Below are positions 1 through 5,013 of a stretch of 6,694 nt of DNA, piece by piece (within the stretch, counting starts at the first letter, position 1; each line of letters opens with the position of its first letter). Both the position numbers and the translations under genes were made by a program. Where the stretch lies: the NCBI GenBank assembly GCA_010671965.1, contig JAAHIC010000251.1, positions 1 to 6,694 on the forward strand, in the 5' to 3' direction. Below the pieces are notes generated by a model. The model ran no database searches. It was given only the letters and a program-made list of their open reading frames with translations, and was not told where the DNA came from. Source of the stretch: Leptolyngbya sp. SIO4C5. Its GTDB lineage: Bacteria; Cyanobacteriota; Cyanobacteriia; Phormidesmidales; Phormidesmidaceae.

Positions 1-189
1 TGTACCGCCAGAAGTGAAGCAAGCTGTCGGTACGCCTGATTCAGGGGGAATAGCTGGCTGAGGTGAGGAAGAATTCATGAAAGGATAACAGCCCTTTTGG
101 CAAACTGCTTTGATAGCGCCCTTTAATTCTGCTTGAGTTAGATATCCTGTTCCATCCCACAGGAGAATGAGATTGAAGTCCTTAGCCAC
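1..189 (-). CDS. Unrecognised protein, N-terminal part only (runs off left edge)
   Basis: This minus-strand frame stays open for 63 codons from a GTG at 189-187 to the first base of the window, so the 3' end lies outside. A TAG codon sits directly upstream in frame, so GTG 189 is the earliest possible start. The other two minus frames contain stops. The predicted protein begins with a hydrophobic strand-like stretch (FNLILLWDG), followed by a helix-like stretch (TQAELKGAIKAVCQKG) and a Ser/Pro-rich segment, with three cysteines in view. I do not recognise the family. No strong Shine-Dalgarno sequence precedes the GTG, only weak purine runs. An internal ATG at 78-76 is an alternative start, but it would discard the more protein-like part. 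A frame this long can arise by chance, so a pseudogene remnant or a spurious frame remains possible. Confidence 0.45.
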   Translation of the reverse strand, partial: MAKDFNLILLWDGTGYLTQAELKGAIKAVCQKGCYPFMNSSSPQPAIPPESGVPTACFTSGGT

Positions 190-208
190 CTAGCCCTACT
201 CGATTCCT
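190..208. other. Very short gap between divergent GTG starts
   Basis: Only 19 bp separate the putative start of the minus-strand partial gene (GTG at 189) from the start of the amidohydrolase (GTG at 209). That is too short for two promoters. If both genes are real, each promoter must lie at least partly inside the other gene, or one start is wrong. I see no convincing -35/-10 pair in bases 100-208. Confidence 0.4.
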
Positions 209-1612
209 GTGAACTTCACGATCCAAAACGCCCTAGTTTCCACCGCAGATAGCTATCGCACCTGTGATATTCAGGTGGCTAATGGCAAAATTACTGCGAT
301 CGCCGAGACTTTAAAGCCTGAGGGAGAAACGGTCGACGCGACAGACAAACTGCTGCTGCCAGGCTTCTTTAACGCCCATACTCACTCCTCAGAGATGTGG
401 CAGCGAGGGGCGATCGCGCCATTACCTTTAGAGCTGTGGCTTTCAGAGCTGTATCAGTCTCCCCCCCTCACCCCAGAAAAAATTTACCTCAGCGCCATCG
501 GCACCGCCGTGGAAACGCTGCTGTCTGGTGGTACGAGCGTCATCGATCACCTAGTCCTAGAGCCGGGGCAGGAACTAGATTCAGTTGCGGCAGCCGTCCG
601 GGGCTATCAGGAAGTGGGCATCCGGGCTTTTATCGCTCCCCTTATTCAAGATTTGGCCGAAGACGCAGGTTTACCCAGCGGCGCTGAAAATCAGCCTCCT
701 CATCCGGGACGTCAAAGCGCCGCTGAAGTCCTGGCCTGGTTGGAGACAGCTATTAAGCGGTTTCACCGCCCTGAAGCCGGGATTAATCTCATGGTGGGGC
801 CAACGGGGATTCAGCTCTGCACAGATGAGCTATTTCAGGGCTGCCTAGAACTGAGCGATCGCTATGGTCTGTGCCGCCATACCCACCTGCTAGAAACCAA
901 AGCTCAGCAAATGCTGGCTCAGGAAAAATATGGCTGCAGCGCCGTTGAACATCTCAGCCAGCTTGGTTTTTTGGGGCCGAGGACTTCCTTAGCCCACTGC
1001 ATCTGGCTAGAGGCCGCCGATATTCCTATTTTGGCGGCAACCGGAGCCAGCGTGGTTCATAATCCCTTGAGCAATCTGCGGTTAGGCAGCGGCATTGCCC
1101 CGATTTTGCAATATCTACAGGCTGGCATCAACGTTACCTTTGGCTGCGATGGCACTGCGAGCAATGACAGTCAGGATATTTTAGAGGCGATCAAGGTAGG
1201 GACGCTGCTGCACAACACCACCGAACCGGATTATCACCGCTGGATTAGTCCGACTCAGGCGATCGCGATGGCAACTCAGGGGGGCGCTAGAGCCGTCAAT
1301 CAGGCAGATCAGCTTGGCAAACTAGCGGTCGGTCAGCTAGCTGATCTTGTGCTTTACGATCTCACCAGCCTGGCGCTGCTGCCGCCCACCGATCCGATTG
1401 GGTTGTTGGTTATGGGCCGTCCGGTCAATGCCGTTGACAGCGCTTGGGTGGGCGGTCGGCGGCTAGTGGCTGCGGGGCAGATAGTGACAACGGATGTAGC
1501 CCAGCTTCGTCAGCAGCTACTGGCTCAGGGGCAGTGGGGGCGGCGCAGCTTGGCTGCCGCCACGACCCAGCTAGAGCCGCGCTATCGCTCCATTATTGGT
1601 CTTTCTGATTAA
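209..1612 (+). CDS. ATZ/TRZ-type amidohydrolase (metal-dependent deaminase/chlorohydrolase family)
   Basis: A 467-residue cytosolic metal-dependent hydrolase of the amidohydrolase superfamily. The family deaminates or dechlorinates purine, pyrimidine, adenosyl or triazine rings. The N-terminal strand domain (about 1-50) leads into the metal motif NAHTH (H57, H59). H226 and E229 form the HxxE motif, H263 lies in LAHC and D314 in GCDGTASND. HNPLSNLRLGSGIAP (284-298) is typical of the subgroup that includes guanine deaminase, SsnA, AtzA/TrzN and MTA/SAH deaminase. LAVGQLADLVLYD (372-384) begins the C-terminal return to the strand domain. All expected metal ligands are present and the length is normal. 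The GTG start is supported because the protein begins with the usual first strand (FTIQNALV) and a TAG lies in frame at 191-193. No Shine-Dalgarno sequence is visible. The substrate cannot be assigned; MTA/SAH or 5'-deoxyadenosine deaminase is one possibility. The next gene starts 4 bp downstream. Confidence 0.9.
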   Translation: MNFTIQNALVSTADSYRTCDIQVANGKITAIAETLKPEGETVDATDKLLLPGFFNAHTHSSEMWQRGAIAPLPLELWLSELYQSPPLTPEKIYLSAIGTAVETLLSGGTSVIDHLVLEPGQELDSVAAAVRGYQEVGIRAFIAPLIQDLAEDAGLPSGAENQPPHPGRQSAAEVLAWLETAIKRFHRPEAGINLMVGPTGIQLCTDELFQGCLELSDRYGLCRHTHLLETKAQQMLAQEKYGCSAVEHLSQLGFLGPRTSLAHCIWLEAADIPILAATGASVVHNPLSNLRLGSGIAPILQYLQAGINVTFGCDGTASNDSQDILEAIKVGTLLHNTTEPDYHRWISPTQAIAMATQGGARAVNQADQLGKLAVGQLADLVLYDLTSLALLPPTDPIGLLVMGRPVNAVDSAWVGGRRLVAAGQIVTTDVAQLRQQLLAQGQWGRRSLAAATTQLEPRYRSIIGLSD

Positions 1613-1616
1613 ATTC

Positions 1617-2372
1617 ATGACCAGCCTAGTGCTTTTAAGTAACCTCATTCTGGTTGGTCTGACCGGATTTTATGCCTGGTTTGTCATGCGCTTGCTGCAG
1701 CAGATCCAGCAGGAACAGGCTCAAGATCGCGTAGCCCTAACCCAGCAGCTCCAGCTCACAACGCTGCCCTATCTGTATGCCGATTTACGTTCTCAAACGG
1801 AGGCGCAGTCGCTGGTTATAGACCTCTTTAATATGGGTAATGTCCCAACCTACGATGTTCTAATCAGCGCGATCGCGGCCTACAACGAGGAAACCTTAGA
1901 TATTCCGACTTTCATGCGCACCTGCATCCAACCGCGCCATCGTAAATATCCGCTACAGGCCGATAAAGTAGGTTACTATGGCATCCGCACTAGCCTACGG
2001 CTTTCTTTGCTACCGGCTCAAAAACAGATTGCTTTACCCTTCCAGGTACAGCTTCGCCCAACCGACGTTTATGTTCTAATTCAGTACCGCGAGCTATTAA
2101 GTAATAACTATTATCAGCTTTACTGTTTTTCAGACATCGATGAAGCTGGGCGCTATCGCGCTAATCTTTTAGAACCCGGTAGACCGATTGTGCTGCCGCG
2201 CATTCATTTCCATGAGTCACAGGCGGTTGACAAGTCAGAGTCATCTATTGAAGCAGAATCCTATTTTCTACAGGATTTCAGTGAACTTTGGAATCACTCC
2301 CTCTCAAGTCGTTTAACGCTAACCATAGATGAGCCTGCTAATGCTCAAAATTCCGTGCCGTATGATCTTTGA
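1617..2372 (+). CDS. Single-pass membrane protein of unknown function
   Basis: I do not recognise a named family. With the ATG at 1617 the protein has 251 residues. Residues 4-24 are a hydrophobic helix (LVLLSNLILVGLTGFYAWFV), followed by a Gln-rich amphipathic stretch (25-45) that may form a short coiled coil, and then a soluble domain of about 200 residues rich in predicted strands. The segment FNMGNVPTYDV (about 71-81) resembles the 'N-x-G-N-x-P-a-x-x-V' strand-turn of Ig-like beta-sandwich domains, a weak similarity from memory. The N-terminus has no positive charge and Arg25 follows the helix, so the soluble domain may face the cytosol. ATG 1617 is preferred to an in-frame TTG at 1596, which would overlap the upstream gene and put a Lys before the helix. 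It lies 4 bp after the amidohydrolase stop and 25 bp before the receiver-phosphatase gene, which suggests co-transcription and perhaps a sensor or anchor role for that phosphatase. Confidence 0.75.
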   Translation: MTSLVLLSNLILVGLTGFYAWFVMRLLQQIQQEQAQDRVALTQQLQLTTLPYLYADLRSQTEAQSLVIDLFNMGNVPTYDVLISAIAAYNEETLDIPTFMRTCIQPRHRKYPLQADKVGYYGIRTSLRLSLLPAQKQIALPFQVQLRPTDVYVLIQYRELLSNNYYQLYCFSDIDEAGRYRANLLEPGRPIVLPRIHFHESQAVDKSESSIEAESYFLQDFSELWNHSLSSRLTLTIDEPANAQNSVPYDL

Positions 2373-2397
2373 AATCGATTACCGAGTTATTTAGCTT

Positions 2398-3534
2398 ATG
2401 GCTCATATTCTGGTAATTGACGATGACCCAATGACCCAACGCTTGCTCCAGCGGCTCCTGCAGGGGCAGGGATATGCCGTCACGATTGCGCAGAATGGCC
2501 GGGAGGGTCTGACTCTAGCTGAGCGCATCAATCCAGCGCTGATTGTCTGCGATTGGGTCTTGCCAGGAGATATCAATGGCCTGGATATTTGCCAACAGGT
2601 GAAGCAAAATCCAGATTTAACCACGACTTTTTTCTTGTTGCTGACGGCTCGTGATAGCTCTGCCGATCGCATTAAAGGATTAGACGCGGGAGCCGATGAT
2701 TTGCTGACCAAGCCAGTAGACATCAACGAGTTGAAGGCCCGCGTTCGCGCCGGACTCCGCTTTCATCAGCTCACCCGCGATCTGAAGACACAGAAACAGC
2801 TGCTAGAAGCAGAACTTGCCGAGGCCGCCGACTACGTGCGATCGCTGCTGCCCACGAACCTAGAAGGTAAAGTTCCCATTGAGGCCCGGTTCATTCCGTC
2901 TAGTCAGCTAGGGGGCGACTGTTTTGACTATTACTGGCTAGATCCCGATTATCTGGCGATTTATCTGCTGGATGTTTCTGGGCACGGGTTGGGCTCGGCC
3001 CTGCTCTCAACATCAGTGCTCAATGTCCTGCGATCGCAGTCATTGCCCAACGTCAATTTTTATCGGCCTGAGAAAGTTCTGCAAGCTTTGAATGAAACTT
3101 TTCAGATGGACGACCAGCACGACAAATATTTCACCATCTGGTATGGCGTTTACAACTGCGCCACCCGACAGCTCTCTTACGCTAGTGCTGGACACCCCCC
3201 GGCTGTCTTGGTTTCTCAAACCGACAGTGGCAAAGCCGACATAGACTGTCTCAAAACGCCGGGAATGCCCATCGGTATGCTGCCGGATACTCGTTTTATC
3301 TGGCAGCGCACTCAGGTGCCACCCCGCAGCAATCTTTACGTATTCAGCGACGGCATTTATGAAGTGCAGGAACCGGGAGAGGCAGCTCCTTTAGATCTCT
3401 ATTCCTTTATTGCGCTGCTAGGAGAGAAGGGCCTAGGGCAAACCATCGACAGCGTGCTTGACTATGTCAGAACCCTACGAGCCGAAGACACGTTTCCTGA
3501 CGATCTGTCTCTGCTTAAAATCAGTCTTCATTAG
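2398..3534 (+). CDS. Response regulator with C-terminal PP2C/SpoIIE serine phosphatase domain (RsbU-like)
   Basis: A 378-residue cytosolic signalling protein. Residues 1-120 form a receiver domain with the acidic pair D8/D9, probable phosphoacceptor D52 (VCDWVLPG), T83 (LLTA) and K105 (TKP). All key residues are intact, so control by a histidine kinase is expected. A charged helical linker (about 122-150, likely coiled coil) connects to a PP2C domain of the SpoIIE/RsbU type (about 160-378). Its motifs are GGD (172-174), DVSGHG (192-197), SAGHPP (263-268), FSDGIYE (316-322) and DD (368-369). D174, D192, D318 and D369 are the expected metal-binding aspartates, so it looks catalytically competent. 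Family members dephosphorylate a serine on STAS-domain anti-sigma antagonists. A STAS gene lies directly opposite, overlapping by 14 bp at the 3' ends, and is the obvious candidate substrate. The ATG start directly precedes the first receiver strand. No Shine-Dalgarno sequence is visible. Confidence 0.93.
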   Translation: MAHILVIDDDPMTQRLLQRLLQGQGYAVTIAQNGREGLTLAERINPALIVCDWVLPGDINGLDICQQVKQNPDLTTTFFLLLTARDSSADRIKGLDAGADDLLTKPVDINELKARVRAGLRFHQLTRDLKTQKQLLEAELAEAADYVRSLLPTNLEGKVPIEARFIPSSQLGGDCFDYYWLDPDYLAIYLLDVSGHGLGSALLSTSVLNVLRSQSLPNVNFYRPEKVLQALNETFQMDDQHDKYFTIWYGVYNCATRQLSYASAGHPPAVLVSQTDSGKADIDCLKTPGMPIGMLPDTRFIWQRTQVPPRSNLYVFSDGIYEVQEPGEAAPLDLYSFIALLGEKGLGQTIDSVLDYVRTLRAEDTFPDDLSLLKISLH

Positions 3535-3880
3535 CCGTGTCAGTTGCCGCAGCGTTTAGGACTTTTTGCTCAAACTCCTGGCGATCGCTGAAAACCTCAA
3601 ATACTCGATCCATGCTGGTTAGCTCAAACAGCATACGCACCTGTTCGTTGATTGAACAGACATACATGCGACGTTCATGGGCCTTAGCTTTTTTCATCGC
3701 TACCACGAGCGCACCTAGGCCGGAACTGTCCACAAATGAAATATCTTTTAAGTTGATCAAAAGAATGTCATTGCCCTCGTCAAGAGCGTGATCAACTTGC
3801 TGACGAAACTCTTCTGCCTTGTTGCTGTCTAAAATGCCGGCAGGTTCTAAGATTTTCACCGATGCGCTCATGATGTTCAT
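3521..3880 (-). CDS. STAS-domain anti-sigma-factor antagonist (SpoIIAA/RsbV-like)
   Basis: A 119-residue single-domain STAS protein. The hallmark is FVDSSGLGAL (49-58), in which Ser52 or Ser53 corresponds to the serine phosphorylated by SpoIIAB/RsbW-type kinases. The first strand (SVKILEPAG), the strand before the motif (ILLINLKDISFV) and the C-terminal helix region (QVRMLFELTSMDRVFEVF) follow the usual STAS order, and the last 10-12 residues are a polar tail. In the known family, the unphosphorylated form binds an anti-sigma kinase and releases its sigma factor or other target. The convergent PP2C phosphatase is a plausible activator. ATG at 3880 is taken as the start; a second ATG at 3873-3871 (Met4) is equally possible because neither has a Shine-Dalgarno sequence. 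The gene lies 69 bp downstream of glycerate kinase on the same strand, so it could be read through from there or have its own promoter. Confidence 0.92.
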   Translation of the reverse strand: MNIMSASVKILEPAGILDSNKAEEFRQQVDHALDEGNDILLINLKDISFVDSSGLGALVVAMKKAKAHERRMYVCSINEQVRMLFELTSMDRVFEVFSDRQEFEQKVLNAAATDTANED

Positions 3881-3949
3881 GCTAGAAAGAGTCAGACAGG
3901 GGTTGCGTGAATAGAGTTTGTGGCCTCGCCATCAGCATAGTACCCGTTT
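3881..3949. other. Intergenic gap between glycerate kinase and the STAS gene
   Basis: These 69 bp separate the glycerate kinase stop from the STAS start on the minus strand. A promoter for the STAS gene could lie here. The best -10-like hexamer is TACTAT on the minus strand (plus-strand 3942-3937, four of six matches to TATAAT), about 56 bases before the start, but no good -35 partner is seen at 16-18 bp. No hairpin with a T-run is visible, so I find no convincing terminator after glycerate kinase. Confidence 0.3.
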
Positions 3950-4999
3950 CTAAGGCGAGTAGATCGCTGTAGGGGTGTGATCGGCGCGAATTTCGATAAC
4001 CAGATCGGCCAGCCCAGTTTCTTCAACCAGCGGCTTAATAAACAACTCAGGATGTAGCGCACACCAAAAATATGTCACAAATTGACTAATTTTTTCAGCC
4101 GACATGCCGGTTCTTCCTGTCGCCTTCATATCTTGCTCAGCCTGTTGCCGCCACTGCTGGCAGAGGCGATAGTCTTCTGGATACAGCACAATCAGTCGGT
4201 CTAGCAAATCCCACAGCGGTAAATAAGCTCTGAGCGCCTGATTCATGTCCTTAGCAAAAGCTTTATCTGCCTCGGAAATAATCGGGGGCGGCGGCGCTAA
4301 AAAACAGTCTGAAGAAACTGGCTGCACGCCGACAAACCAGCCTTCAAACAGCACAATGTCAATATCTGAAACCTGCTTAGGAGCTACGCGATCGCCTTCG
4401 CCGCCCTGGGCAGATTTGTCAAAACGAGGAATGTCCACTGACTGACCGGGCTGAGCTTGTCGTAGCTGCTGCAGGGTTTGCAGTCCAAGTTCAATGTCAT
4501 GGGTTCCGGGTGGCCCGCGCCAAACCAACCGTGAATCTTGCTGGCGCAGCTGCTGACGTTCGTCATAGGTCTTATAGAGATCGTCAATGGAAAGACAGAC
4601 CGCTCGATAGCCCAACTGCTGCAAAATCAGGCGCAAGATCTCCGTTAGGGTGGTTTTGCCCGTTCCCTGACCGCCTAAGATCCCCTGTATCAGCGGTCGC
4701 CCCAGCGCCTTACGGGTCGCAGCCAACCGCAGCCCCAAGGGCAACCACAGAGACCATAAGAGCGGAATCAAATCAGTCCACTGCTGGTAGGGGAGGGGAA
4801 ACTGGACATCGGAACTAATTAGCGCCTGCAAAAGCTGTGCTCGCTGGTTGAGCTGCGTTTCAGCGGTGGCAGCGGTGATCCCCCAAGCCTGGGCGCGACC
4901 AGAATCAGCCAGTTCATGCGCTATCAGCTGCTGCATCTGGGATGGTTGCGGTAGCCGCTTAGCCGCCCAATCGGCCACGATCATCTCAATTTCTGTCAC
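3950..4999 (-). CDS. glyK: D-glycerate 3-kinase (plant-type GLYK), photorespiratory
   Basis: A 349-residue P-loop kinase of the plant/cyanobacterial GLYK family. It phosphorylates D-glycerate with ATP to give 3-phosphoglycerate, the last step of photorespiratory 2-phosphoglycolate salvage, in the cytosol. After a helical N-terminal region (1-100) come the Walker A loop GGQGTGKTT (109-117, K115), SIDDLYKTYDER (137-148), RGPPGTHDIELG (161-172), PRFDKSAQGGEGDR (191-204) and LFEGWFVG (217-224), all family hallmarks. The C-terminal HPELFIKPL (316-324) is also characteristic. Length is normal and the gene looks intact. The start is GTG at 4999-4997; GGAG eight bases upstream supports it over the ATG at codon 6. 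It begins 14 bp after the DUF3352 stop, so the two genes are probably co-transcribed. Confidence 0.95.
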   Translation of the reverse strand: MTEIEMIVADWAAKRLPQPSQMQQLIAHELADSGRAQAWGITAATAETQLNQRAQLLQALISSDVQFPLPYQQWTDLIPLLWSLWLPLGLRLAATRKALGRPLIQGILGGQGTGKTTLTEILRLILQQLGYRAVCLSIDDLYKTYDERQQLRQQDSRLVWRGPPGTHDIELGLQTLQQLRQAQPGQSVDIPRFDKSAQGGEGDRVAPKQVSDIDIVLFEGWFVGVQPVSSDCFLAPPPPIISEADKAFAKDMNQALRAYLPLWDLLDRLIVLYPEDYRLCQQWRQQAEQDMKATGRTGMSAEKISQFVTYFWCALHPELFIKPLVEETGLADLVIEIRADHTPTAIYSP

Positions 5000-5007
5000 G
5001 CTACTAG

Positions 5008-5011
5008 CTCC
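5008..5011 (-). promoter_or_regulatory. Shine-Dalgarno site for glycerate kinase
   Basis: GGAG on the minus strand lies eight bases before the GTG start of glycerate kinase. It is the clearest ribosome-binding site in the window and decides the start in favour of GTG 4999 rather than the in-frame ATG five codons later. It falls within the 14 bp gap after the DUF3352 stop, which fits translation from a shared message. Confidence 0.6.
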
Positions 5012-5013
5012 GG

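Noticed and set aside
133..168. TTGAGT (133-138) and GAGAAT (163-168) as a promoter for the amidohydrolase
   Set aside because: The spacing is 24 bp, far from the usual 16-18, and the -10 match is poor.
397..848. Overlapping open frames of 96 and 87 codons within the amidohydrolase gene
   Set aside because: They are out-of-frame readings of a gene with complete family motifs; the translations are rich in Arg, Ser and Pro and have no recognisable domain.
1596..1616. Upstream TTG start for the membrane protein, seven codons before the ATG
   Set aside because: It would overlap the amidohydrolase end; the ATG at 1617 is a commoner start codon and gives a clean N-terminal helix. Neither has a Shine-Dalgarno sequence, so this is not certain.
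2403..2726. 107-codon minus-strand frame opposite the receiver domain
   Set aside because: It is antisense to a fully motif-supported receiver domain; its composition (many Ser and Arg) is typical of a shadow frame.
3537..3791. 84-codon plus-strand frame opposite the STAS gene
   Set aside because: The STAS frame contains the DSSG motif and full domain order; the opposing frame has no recognisable features.
3925..3959. Inverted repeat CTCGCC (3925-3930) and GGCGAG (3954-3959) around the glycerate kinase stop, as a possible terminator
   Set aside because: The stem is only 6 bp with a 23-base loop, one arm lies inside the coding sequence, and no T-run follows on the minus strand.
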